Below, one piece after another: positions 37,052-45,076 of a stretch of 64,000 nt of DNA. How positions within the stretch are numbered: the stretch's first letter is position 1; each line of letters opens with the position of its first letter. The position numbers were made by a program, and so were the translations under genes. The stretch is from Paraburkholderia eburnea (lineage in GTDB: Bacteria; Pseudomonadota; Gammaproteobacteria; Burkholderiales; Burkholderiaceae): the NCBI RefSeq assembly GCF_002917095.1, contig NZ_PQGA01000003.1, positions 186,001 to 250,000 of the forward strand. The letters run 5' to 3'. The notes beneath the pieces were generated by a model. It saw only the letters and a list, made by a program, of their open reading frames with translations. It was not told the origin of the DNA and searched no databases.

Positions 37052-37573
37052 TCACGCGTCGATCAGCTCATCCAGCCTGAAGCGCGCGATACGGTAAATC
37101 TGGTCGAGGCTCGCGCGCATTTCGTCGGCGCGATTGTTGTTCACGCGCGACTCGAAGTTCGCGATGATGCCGTGGCGGTCGTAGCCGCGCACCGCGAGAA
37201 TGAACGGAAAGCCGAACTTCTCGCGATAAGCGCGGTTGAGCGCCTGCAGCCTGTCGAATTCTTCCTGCGTGCACTGGTTCAGCCCGGCGCCGCTTTGCTC
37301 GCGCGTCGATTCCGCCGTCAGCTCGCCGCGCACGGCGGCCTTGCCCGCAAGCTCCGGGTGGGCGTTGATGAGCGCGAGTTGCTGCGCTTCGCCCGCCGTT
37401 TCCACCGCCTTCGACATCGTCGTATGCAGCGCGTCGATGCTCGCGTAGGGCCGTTGTTGCGCCGCCGCCTCGGCGACCCAGGGCGAGTGCTCGAAAATGC
37501 CCGAGAGCGCGGCCACGAAGGCGTCGGTCGAGGCCTGATTCAGCTGTTCAAGGGTGTAGTGCATTGCCTTCAT
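37052..37573 (-). CDS. uraD: OHCU decarboxylase (173 aa)
   Basis: UraD decarboxylates OHCU to S-allantoin, the step after UraH. The catalytic-His motif NAHPELAGKAAVRGELT (about residue 70), the STREQSGAGL segment and FGFPFILAVRG are all present. ATG 37573 overlaps the puuE stop (ATGA), so the two are coupled; an in-frame ATG at 37564 is the alternative. A GC-rich N-terminal extension in the same frame is not credible because it runs inside puuE. Confidence 0.93.
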   Translation of the reverse strand: MKAMHYTLEQLNQASTDAFVAALSGIFEHSPWVAEAAAQQRPYASIDALHTTMSKAVETAGEAQQLALINAHPELAGKAAVRGELTAESTREQSGAGLNQCTQEEFDRLQALNRAYREKFGFPFILAVRGYDRHGIIANFESRVNNNRADEMRASLDQIYRIARFRLDELIDA

Positions 37574-38529
37574 GCGGCGACCCCGCGGTGATCGTTCTGT
37601 TGCGGTTGATAGGGATGGTGCTCGCGCCAATGGCGCGCGATATCGACACGGCGCGTCACCCAGACGCGGTCGTGCTTTTCGATGTGATCGAGAAAGCGCT
37701 GCAGCGCGCGGATGCGGCCCGGGCGTCCGAGCAGGCGGCAATGCATGCCGATCGAAAGCATCTTCGGCGCTTCGTCGCCTTCTTCGTAGAGCACGTCAAA
37801 GGCGTCGCGCAGATAGGTGAAGAAGTGATCCGCCGTGTTGAAACCCTGCGGCGTGGCGAAGCGCATGTCGTTGGTGTCGAGCGTGTACGGCACGATCAGT
37901 TGCGGCACCGTCTTGCCGCCCGTCACTTCGACGTCCATCCAGAACGGCAGGTCGTCGCCGTAATAGTCGGAGTCGTAAAGAAAGCCGCCGTATTCGGCCA
38001 CGAGGCGATGCGTGTTGGGGCTGTCGCGGCCCGTGTACCAGCCGAGCGGACGCTGGCCCGTCACGCGCTCGATCGCCTCCATGCCGAGCTTCATGTGCTC
38101 CGCTTCGCGCTCGGGCGTGGCGTCCTGATAATGAATCCAGCGATAGCCGTGGCAAGCGATCTCGTGGCCCAGTTCGACGAATGCACGGCCCAGCTCGGGA
38201 TGACGCTCGATTGCCATGCCCACGCCGAATACCGTAAGCGGCAGGCCGCGCTTCTCGAACTCGCGCAGGATGCGCCAGACGCCCGCACGCGAGCCATATT
38301 CGTAGATCGACTCCATGCTCATGTGGCGTGCCGGATAAGCCGCGGCGCCCACGATCTCTGAGAGGAACTGCTCGGACGCGGGGTCGCCGTGCAGCACGCA
38401 GTTTTCGCCGCCCTCTTCGTAGTTGAGCACGAACTGCACCGCGACGCGCGCCTGGCCTGGCCAGTTGGCCTGCACCGGATGGCGGCCGTAACCGATCAGA
38501 TCGCGGGGATATTGGGGATCGAGTGGCAT
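37570..38529 (-). CDS. puuE: allantoinase PuuE, polysaccharide-deacetylase type (319 aa)
   Basis: Opens the allantoin ring to allantoate without the dinuclear metal site of AllB. The deacetylase fold shows VQFVLNYEEGGENCVLHGD, YGSRAGVWRILREFEKRGLPLTVFGVG and HEIACHGYRWIHYQ. The opening MPLDPQYPRDLIGYG fixes the start at ATG 38529. Overlap with uraD puts two pathway steps in tight coupling. It lies 260 bases after the racemase gene. Confidence 0.93.
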   Translation of the reverse strand: MPLDPQYPRDLIGYGRHPVQANWPGQARVAVQFVLNYEEGGENCVLHGDPASEQFLSEIVGAAAYPARHMSMESIYEYGSRAGVWRILREFEKRGLPLTVFGVGMAIERHPELGRAFVELGHEIACHGYRWIHYQDATPEREAEHMKLGMEAIERVTGQRPLGWYTGRDSPNTHRLVAEYGGFLYDSDYYGDDLPFWMDVEVTGGKTVPQLIVPYTLDTNDMRFATPQGFNTADHFFTYLRDAFDVLYEEGDEAPKMLSIGMHCRLLGRPGRIRALQRFLDHIEKHDRVWVTRRVDIARHWREHHPYQPQQNDHRGVAA

Positions 38530-38789
38530 GCTGTCGAATCTGTCGAAGGGTGATGACGAAACGAAACCGGGCGGAACGCCGCGAACGAATGCCGTTGCCA
38601 CTGCATTAAAACCTTGCGCCACAAGGATTGGCAGGCAGGCGGACATTCTGCTTCGAGGACCGGCCCAGTTTAGCGAAATCGTTCGGGCGCGCCCATACGC
38701 GAGGACGGATAGTACGGGTCAAGAGAGGTGTATGTGCCGGGCCGGCAAGGCCCGAGCATAGTGCAGCCCGGGCCGTTTGCGTTGCGCGT

Positions 38790-39578
38790 TTACCCGTAGC
38801 GCAGCGGGCGGACGGGCGGCGGCGTATCGGTCACGCTGGCCGCGCCGGTGGGGCTAAAGCGTGCGAACTCGCCGTCGTAACGCTTCGTGAGCGGCCGGGC
38901 GAAGTCGCCGCGCTTGGCGGTCGTCAGGCGCAGCGCAACCAGCGCCTCGACCCATTTCACGGCCGCGGTCACGCCATCCACGACCGGCACGCCCAGCGCG
39001 TCCTCCACCTGCGCGCACAGGCTCGTCATGCCCGCACAGCCGAGCACGATGGCGTCGGCGCCGTCCTCCTCCAGCGCGCGGCGGCATTCGTCGACGATCG
39101 CGCGGCGCGCCGCCGATCCGGGCTCGTCGAGTTCGAGCACCGCCACGTCGATGGCGCGCACGTTGCGGCAAAAGCGCGTCATGCCATAGCGCTCCGCCAG
39201 ATGCCACGCCATCGTTTTGGTGCGCGAGAGCGTGGTGACGACCGAGAAGCCGGGAGCCAGCACGCTTGCCGCGTGCATGGCCGCTTCGGCGATACCCACT
39301 ACCGGCCCGCGTGCGAGTTCGCGCGCGGCGTAGAGGCCGGGGTCGCCGAAGCAGGCGATCACGTAGCCGTCGAAGCCTTCGCGCTCGCCCGCCTCCACCT
39401 CGGCGAGCAGGCCGGGGGTGGCCAGCGCCTCGTCGTAATAACCCTCGATCGAGGGCGGCCCCATCGTCGGACTCACGGCCACCACTTCGGTGCCGGAGGC
39501 CGCGACGGCCCGCGCGCATTGCCCCATGGCCGCCGTCATGCGCTGCGTGGTGTTCGGATTGATCAGTTTGATACGCAT
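38790..39578 (-). CDS. allantoin/hydantoin racemase, Asp/Glu racemase family (262 aa)
   Basis: Cofactor-independent racemases use two cysteines as acid and base; here they are in VIACFGDPG (about residue 78) and IVLGCAGM (about 184). The opening MRIKLINPNTTQRMT is characteristic of the hydantoin/allantoin racemase branch, whose Klebsiella member HpxA interconverts allantoin enantiomers. Linked to an NCS1 transporter and the PuuE/UraD genes, allantoin is the likely substrate; hydantoins are the alternative. Start ATG 39578. It lies 47 bases after the transporter gene. Confidence 0.85.
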   Translation of the reverse strand: MRIKLINPNTTQRMTAAMGQCARAVAASGTEVVAVSPTMGPPSIEGYYDEALATPGLLAEVEAGEREGFDGYVIACFGDPGLYAARELARGPVVGIAEAAMHAASVLAPGFSVVTTLSRTKTMAWHLAERYGMTRFCRNVRAIDVAVLELDEPGSAARRAIVDECRRALEEDGADAIVLGCAGMTSLCAQVEDALGVPVVDGVTAAVKWVEALVALRLTTAKRGDFARPLTKRYDGEFARFSPTGAASVTDTPPPVRPLRYG

Positions 39579-39625
39579 GGCAATTCCCTGGTCTTCAGAC
39601 ATTGGTACGCATATTTGGGTGTCGT

Positions 39626-41140
39626 TCAGGCCTGCGCGCGTGCGCGCTCGCCCATCGTCAACACGCGATAGAACAATGCGCCCAGCGCCGCGCCGATGAA
39701 CCACGAGAAGTTCGCCGCGTTGCCCAGCGCCGGCACCATCACGCACAAGATCGCGATCACCGCGGCAGGCAGCAGCGCCGCGACCGCACGCCAGTTCACG
39801 CCGTTGCTGTACCAGTAAGCGCCCTTCGGCGACACCGTGTAGAGATCGTCCACCGCAAGACGGCCACGCTTCACGAGGTAGAAGTCAACGATCAGGACAC
39901 CATACAAAGGACCGATGAAAGCGCCCAGCACATCGAGCGTGTAGTGAATCACGGCAGGATTGTTGAAGAGATTCCACGGCGTAATGAAGATCGAAGCCAC
40001 GGCGGCGAGCATGCCGCCCGCACGCCAACTGATGAGGCGCGGCGCGACGTTGGAAAAATCGAAGGCCGGCGAAACGAAGTTGGCGACAATATTGATGCCG
40101 ATGGTCGCAATCGTGAAGGTCAGCGCGCCGAGAATCACCGCGGTCGGATGATCGATACGGCCCACGGTTTCGACCGGATCAGTAATCAGTTGTCCGAATA
40201 CAGGCAGCGTGGCCGAGGTCGTGATCACCGTGACCAGCGAGAACGCGAGAAAGTTGACCGGCAGCCCCCAGAAGTTGCCGCGATGCACGCTGCGCAGCGA
40301 CTTGCCATAGCGCGAGAAGTCGCCAAAATTGAGCATCGGCCCCGAGAAATACGACACCACCAGCGAGATGGCCGTAATCATCACCGGAATCACTTCGGCG
40401 CCGTGATACTTCACGCCACCAAGATTAAGGCCAATGTTCTGCCAGCCCGCGCGATACACCATGTAACCCGCGAGCGCGAACATCACCACATAGACCGCCG
40501 GGCCCGCGAAGTCGATGAACTTCTTGATGGTGTTCATGCCGTTCCAGAACACGAGTGCCTGCAGCACCCACAGCGTCATGAAGCCCGCCCAACCGACTGT
40601 CGAAAGGCCCAACATGCCGTGCTTGTGCACATCGGCGTATGGCATCAACTGCGGGACGAACTTGAGCACGACGATCACGAGCGCGCTCGACGCGAGAAAG
40701 GTCTGGATGCCGTACCAGGCGACCGCGATCAGGCCGCGAATCACGGCGGGAACATTGGCGCCGAGCACGCCGAAGGTGCCGCGGCAAGCCACTGGATACG
40801 GCACGCCATGACGCTGGCTGGGGCGTGCGATCAGGTTGCACAGCACGTTGACGATCGAGATGCCGACGATCAGCGCGACGAGCACCTGCCAGCTCGTGAG
40901 ACCCAGCGCGAACAGGCTGCCCGCGAACACATAGCCGCCGACGCTGTGCACGTCGGACATCCAGAACGCGAAGATGTTGTACGCGCCCCAGGTCTGTTCC
41001 TTGAGCGGCGCGAGATCGTGATTGTAGAGGCGCTCGCTGTAACCGGCGGGCATTCGCATGCCGTCGCCGGGTTCGCTGCTCTCGCCTGAGTCGAAGGTGG
41101 GCACTGCCGGACTGCCATGTGACGCGCTGAACTGAGCCAT
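39626..41140 (-). CDS. NCS1-family transporter, probable allantoin/hydantoin permease (504 aa)
   Basis: Twelve hydrophobic segments follow an N-terminal SERLYNHDLAPLKEQTWGAYNIFAFWMSDVHSV, the conserved NCS1 entry sequence. Other NCS1 hallmarks are ACRGTFGVLGANVPAVIRG and the central VVSYFSGPMLNFGDFSRYG. PucI (allantoin) and Mhp1 (hydantoin) are the best-known relatives. AGGAG lies seven bases before ATG 41140. It heads the transporter-racemase pair downstream of a GntR gene. Confidence 0.88.
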   Translation of the reverse strand: MAQFSASHGSPAVPTFDSGESSEPGDGMRMPAGYSERLYNHDLAPLKEQTWGAYNIFAFWMSDVHSVGGYVFAGSLFALGLTSWQVLVALIVGISIVNVLCNLIARPSQRHGVPYPVACRGTFGVLGANVPAVIRGLIAVAWYGIQTFLASSALVIVVLKFVPQLMPYADVHKHGMLGLSTVGWAGFMTLWVLQALVFWNGMNTIKKFIDFAGPAVYVVMFALAGYMVYRAGWQNIGLNLGGVKYHGAEVIPVMITAISLVVSYFSGPMLNFGDFSRYGKSLRSVHRGNFWGLPVNFLAFSLVTVITTSATLPVFGQLITDPVETVGRIDHPTAVILGALTFTIATIGINIVANFVSPAFDFSNVAPRLISWRAGGMLAAVASIFITPWNLFNNPAVIHYTLDVLGAFIGPLYGVLIVDFYLVKRGRLAVDDLYTVSPKGAYWYSNGVNWRAVAALLPAAVIAILCVMVPALGNAANFSWFIGAALGALFYRVLTMGERARAQA

Positions 41141-41430
41141 GATCCGCTCCTTGGGATGGATATGCCGACGGAAAAAAGACGCCTTGACGCCTTAAAAACG
41201 CGTGCTGCGCCGCCTGATGCAAAACCTCATGCGGCTGCCGCGATCTCTGCGTGGAGGGCCGCGCGTGCGCACTGCGCCGGTCGCCACCGTGGCGCCCTAC
41301 CCGCCGTGCCGCTGCCATCCCCAATCCTTCCCCGCGCGGCGGCGTCATGCGTCGCGCCGCGCATCATTCAGTTGTCCTTCAGTTCAGTTGTGTGGAAGCG
41401 CTTATTTTCGGGCGCTCCCACGGTCACACG
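41141..41430. promoter_or_regulatory. leader region of the NCS1 transporter
   Basis: 290 bases between gntR and the transporter hold no gene. TTCAGTTGT occurs twice, at 41367-41375 and 41383-41391, 16 bp apart. It could be an activator or repressor site for the leftward promoter. The TTGT-CA-ACAA motif seen upstream of gntR is absent here. Confidence 0.35.
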
Positions 41431-42174
41431 TCAGCGCGCTGCAACAGCGGCGTCACGCATACCGAAAACATCCTGCAGATCCACCGACGCGCCGGTCGGC
41501 CGGTCCAGCATCTTGAGTTCCACGCCCTGCAGGTGGCGCACCATCAGCGCGGCCGCTTCCTGCGCCTGCCCGGCCTCCAGCGCCACGAGAATCGCCTCGT
41601 GATCGTCGAACGAACACGGGCTGCGTCCGGGCGATTCGTAGAGCGCCGAAATCAGCGTCGAACGCGCGACGAGGCCGTTCAGGCAATCGCACAGCACCGT
41701 GTTGCCTGTGAGCGCCGCCAATTCGGTATGAAACTCGCCGGAAAGACGGATCCACGCCGGAAAGTCTCGCCCCTCGAAGGCTTTGCGCTCGCGGCGGATG
41801 GTTTCGCCAATGCTCTTGAGCCGCCGCGCACCGTGCTGGGCGCCGCACACCCGATCCACCACGGCTAGCTCGATGATGCGGCGCATCTCGAACACCTCAT
41901 GCACTTCCTGGAGCGTCGGGCTGGCGACGAACGCGCCGCGATTCGGTTCCAGATCGACAAGGTGATCGGTGGCGAGCAACGCGAGCGCCTGGCGGATCGG
42001 CCCGCGCTTGACGCTGAACACATCGCACAACTGCGCTTCCGTCAGCTTCGCGCCAGGCGGCAGACGATGCTCGAGGATCGCGGCGCGGATGCGCGCGGCG
42101 ATGGCCTCGGGCTTCGTGCCGGTCGCGTCGGCTTCGGTATCGGCGTTTTGCACGTCTTTGGGCATGTCTGTCAC
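41431..42174 (-). CDS. GntR-family regulator, FCD subfamily (247 aa)
   Basis: N-terminal winged helix (PEAIAARIRAAILEHRLPPGAKLTEAQLCDVFSVKRGPIRQALALLATDHLVDL, residues about 22-75) and a helical FCD ligand-binding domain with likely metal ligands (RRIIELAVVD, EFHTELAALTGN, DDHEAIL). It lies upstream of the transporter and racemase and so probably represses them or itself, releasing DNA on binding an allantoin-pathway acid. Two palindromic TTGTCAACAA sites are found in its own upstream DNA. Confidence 0.88.
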   Translation of the reverse strand: MTDMPKDVQNADTEADATGTKPEAIAARIRAAILEHRLPPGAKLTEAQLCDVFSVKRGPIRQALALLATDHLVDLEPNRGAFVASPTLQEVHEVFEMRRIIELAVVDRVCGAQHGARRLKSIGETIRRERKAFEGRDFPAWIRLSGEFHTELAALTGNTVLCDCLNGLVARSTLISALYESPGRSPCSFDDHEAILVALEAGQAQEAAALMVRHLQGVELKMLDRPTGASVDLQDVFGMRDAAVAAR

Positions 42175-42207
42175 CTTGATGTTGGGTATGCTAGTTTGGA
42201 CATAAAG

Positions 42208-42219
42208 ATTGTCAACAAT
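42208..42219. promoter_or_regulatory. palindromic candidate operator, copy 1
   Basis: ATTGTCAACAAT is an inverted repeat of the TTGT-N2-ACAA form typical of FCD-type GntR operators, 34 bases upstream of the gntR start. Confidence 0.55.
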
Positions 42220-42350
42220 TTTATCGGCGAACCTGGGGAAGATGCCTGGTCTGACCGGTCAGCCACATGCCTTATTCTGGTGAGAACCGCTTCAACACGG
42301 GGAATTCCGCACTTTCATGGTGACCGAATGCCCTTAAATGGCCCAAATTT

Positions 42351-42360
42351 TTGTCAACAA
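42351..42360. promoter_or_regulatory. palindromic candidate operator, copy 2
   Basis: TTGTCAACAA recurs exactly, within a T-rich context, 142 bp (centre to centre) from copy 1. Two copies in one intergenic region support autoregulation, possibly by looping. Confidence 0.5.
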
Positions 42361-42462
42361 TTTGTCCCGCTGGCGGTTCTAGAACATTTCGATAGAGAAG
42401 GATTTATTGGCTGTTAGTTGCGTATTGACGGTTAAAAACAGCGCCCGAGGGCGCTGGCGAAA

Positions 42463-43389
42463 TCAACCCAGATGCGGATAGCCGCTCATGTTGAGTTCGA
42501 ACCCGTGCGCATTGGCGCTCAGTTGCGCGTCGGCGCCGAAGGGCAGCGTGACCAAGTCGGCGGTATGGCCGAACGGCAGGCCAGTGAAGACCGGAATGCC
42601 CGCCAGCGCGCGCACCTGCTCCACCACCGCGTGCATGTCGTAGCCGTTGTCGTAATCGAAGGGTTTGCCGCCCGAGAAATCGCCGAGCACGAGCGCCTTC
42701 TGGCGCGCAAGGATGCCCGACAGATGCAACTGATACAGCATCCGTTCGATGCGGAAGGGTTGTTCGTTGACATCCTCGACGAACAGGATGCCGCCCTCCA
42801 CCGGCGGCATGTACGGCGTGCCGATCAGCGACGTGAGCACCGCCAGATTGCCGCCCCAGAGCATGCCCGAGACATCCGCGTGCTGCGACTGAGGTGTCTT
42901 CACCTTGAGCGTGAATTCGGGCTGCGTGAGCGCCTGCCAGAAGTGCTGCATCGTGAAGCTGCTCAACTCCGGCGCGCCGAAGTCGCCCAGCAGCATCGGA
43001 CCGCCGAAGGTCGTGAGCCCCGCGCGTGCATAGAGTGCGAGCTGGATCGCCGTGAAGTCGCTATGGCCCACCAGCGCAATGGGCTGACCCGCCAACCGCT
43101 TTTGCAGCCCCTCGTAGTCGAGACCGTGCAGGATGCGCACCGCACCGTAGCCTCCGCGAACCGCCAGCGCGATATCGGGCAACGCGCGCGAAGGATCGGC
43201 CAGGCGATTCAGTTCGGCGGCGCGCTGGCCGTCGGTGCCAGCAAAGCGCTGAAAACGGCGCTCCGTGGCTTCGATGTTCTCAACCCGATGACCCTGCGCG
43301 CGCAGCCGCGCGATGCCGCGATGCACGGCTTCCGGATCGTGGGGGTAGCCTGACGGCGCAATCAGTTCGATGGTGCGATGGGTGGTCAT
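42463..43389 (-). CDS. ldcA: murein LD-carboxypeptidase (308 aa)
   Basis: Serine peptidase S66 that removes the terminal D-Ala from murein tetrapeptides during cell-wall recycling. The N-terminus IELIAPSGYPHD, the nucleophile segment ALVGHSDFTAI and the internal GILFVEDVNEQPFRIERML with its Glu, plus the late GLPFGHTADLVTLPFG with the His, match the family. ATG 43389 is preferred; the frame extends upstream through low-quality sequence. Last gene of a leftward group DUF1992-tadA-ldcA. Confidence 0.88.
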   Translation of the reverse strand: MTTHRTIELIAPSGYPHDPEAVHRGIARLRAQGHRVENIEATERRFQRFAGTDGQRAAELNRLADPSRALPDIALAVRGGYGAVRILHGLDYEGLQKRLAGQPIALVGHSDFTAIQLALYARAGLTTFGGPMLLGDFGAPELSSFTMQHFWQALTQPEFTLKVKTPQSQHADVSGMLWGGNLAVLTSLIGTPYMPPVEGGILFVEDVNEQPFRIERMLYQLHLSGILARQKALVLGDFSGGKPFDYDNGYDMHAVVEQVRALAGIPVFTGLPFGHTADLVTLPFGADAQLSANAHGFELNMSGYPHLG

Positions 43390-43453
43390 GTTCGACTGGT
43401 TCGAATTCCACCAGGCGCCATCAGGCTGCGGCGGCGCGACGTGGCGGTGTGAG

Positions 43454-44119
43454 TCAGTGAGGATCGGTCCGGCCAGGATTGGTCCGGCCGGGCTGTGCGC
43501 TGGCCGCATCGGCGGCTTCTGCGGCGGCGCGGCGTGCTTCGCGGCTCGCACGGCGGCGCTCGGCAAAGAAGGCGCGCAGCGCGTCGCCGCATTCGGTTTC
43601 GAGCACGCCGCCCACCACGCTCGTATGGTGGTTGAGCTGAGCGTTCGAGAACGCATCGACGACACTGCCGCACGCGCCCGTCTTCGGATCGCGCGCGCCG
43701 TACACCACGCGCGAGATGCGCGCATGCATGATCGCGCCCGCGCACATGAGACACGGTTCCAGGGTCACATAAAGTTCGCAGCCGGGCAAGCGGTAGTTAC
43801 CCAGTGCGGCGCCGGCGGCACGCAACGCCGCCATTTCGGCATGGGCCGACGGATCGTGCGTGCCGATCGGATGATTGAAGCCCGTCGCGATGACTTCGTC
43901 ACCGCGCACCAGCACCGCGCCAACCGGCACTTCGCCGGCCGCGCGCGCCTTGTCGGCGGCGGCTTGCGCCAGGCGCATGAAATGGCGGTCGCGTTCGCTG
44001 ACGGGATCGGATTCGGGGATAGGGGGGGATTCAGCGGAAGCGGCCGCCAGCGGCGCTGCGGCTTCGGACGGCGTGTCGTCGGGTTCGCGTGCGTCGTCGG
44101 GCGCGCCGGACGGCGTCAT
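43454..44119 (-). CDS. tadA: tRNA adenosine-34 deaminase TadA (221 aa)
   Basis: Converts A34 to inosine in tRNA-Arg. The zinc site is intact: HAEMAALR and PCLMCAGAIMHARI. The catalytic core covers about residues 45-190; the N-terminal 40 residues and the Ala/Arg-rich tail are extra and low complexity. Start ATG 44119, 11 bases after the DUF1992 gene. Confidence 0.92.
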   Translation of the reverse strand: MTPSGAPDDAREPDDTPSEAAAPLAAASAESPPIPESDPVSERDRHFMRLAQAAADKARAAGEVPVGAVLVRGDEVIATGFNHPIGTHDPSAHAEMAALRAAGAALGNYRLPGCELYVTLEPCLMCAGAIMHARISRVVYGARDPKTGACGSVVDAFSNAQLNHHTSVVGGVLETECGDALRAFFAERRRASREARRAAAEAADAASAQPGRTNPGRTDPH

Positions 44120-44130
44120 GGCGCCCACGC

Positions 44131-44538
44131 TCAAGCGGCACCCGCCGCGAAACCCTGTGCGCTCGCCGCGCGCTCGGACAGCCGCTCGGCGATGCGGCGG
44201 CGATATTCCTGCGGCACCACCATCGGGCCGCCGCGCAGCGACTCCAGCGCCATATCGAGGGCGAGCAGGCGCGCACGCAGACGGCACTGCGCGGCCTTGT
44301 CGCCCACCTTGGCGAGTTCTTCCTGGAGATCGCGCAACGCGCGCAACTGTTCGAGCGCGGGCGGCACGAATCCGGCGTTCTTCAGGATACGGTTCGCGAC
44401 ACGCACTTCTTCGGGCACGAAGAGGTCGTCGTCGAGTTCCTGGGGCGCTCCGGCGCCGGGCAACCCTTCGAAATCCCCGCGCGCGGCTGCGGCGGCAATC
44501 CGTTGTTCGACGAGGGCATCAAGCAATTTCATCGGCAA
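44131..44538 (-). CDS. DUF1992 protein, DnaJ-C28-like (135 aa)
   Basis: Short protein with the DUF1992 signature: LLDALVEQRIAAAAARGDFEGLPGAGAPQELDDD and VPPALEQLRALRDL. Family members lack a J-domain in bacteria and their role is unsettled. It appears to head the tadA-ldcA group. Confidence 0.85.
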   Translation of the reverse strand: MPMKLLDALVEQRIAAAAARGDFEGLPGAGAPQELDDDLFVPEEVRVANRILKNAGFVPPALEQLRALRDLQEELAKVGDKAAQCRLRARLLALDMALESLRGGPMVVPQEYRRRIAERLSERAASAQGFAAGAA

Positions 44539-44876
44539 TCCACTACGTTGCGGCCACGGGATTCTATCAGGGTAACACCTGGAAGACTGCGCTAGTCCGA
44601 CATGGACGACATGGAGGCCCTACACATTGACAGACACGCCATTTGATGCGAGGCGCATGGGCGAGGTGCCATGCCAAGCCCGAGGAAAGCCGGATTCGTC
44701 CGATAGGCGCGCCTCGGAGGCGGGAGTAAGGTCGTTCGATTCGCCGCCAGCAAACGCGCGACGGCACCCTTCCCTTACTTGCGCAGGCAACGATGAAATC
44801 TTCTTCATTTTTCCGCTTACCGATCACGCGGCGGGCGCTTTGGGCTGGGCATCGCGCTTCCTCGCGGATCGCCCGG

Positions 44877-45029
44877 ATGGTGCGGATGATGCCGCAGTGG
44901 CGTTTTGCTGTGGTTTGCGTGCTGCTTTGCGCCAGCCTGAGTGGCTGCAGCGTGTTTTGCGGCGCGGCGGGCGGCAGTGGCGGCGGCGCGGCGGGGGTAT
45001 GTGGAATCGGCACGGGAATGCGATTCTGA
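44877..45029 (+). CDS. small predicted lipoprotein (50 aa)
   Basis: A basic start and hydrophobic segment end in the lipobox LSGC (RFAVVCVLLCASLSGC), leaving a very short Gly/Ala-rich mature part with two more cysteines. Starts at 44877, 44886 and 44889 are all possible; an in-frame start at 44793 would bury the signal. A strong terminator overlaps its stop. Likely real but function unknown. Confidence 0.5.
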   Translation: MVRMMPQWRFAVVCVLLCASLSGCSVFCGAAGGSGGGAAGVCGIGTGMRF

Positions 45030-45058
45030 AGCGGCGCCCGGATGATCGGGCGCCGCTT
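45029..45058. terminator. bidirectional terminator between lipoprotein and tyrB
   Basis: A perfect 12-bp stem, AAGCGGCGCCCG and its complement, with GATGAT loop. It lies between convergent genes and begins within the stop codon of the lipoprotein gene. Confidence 0.8.
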
Positions 45059-45076
45059 CGGCAACTCACAGGGGGC

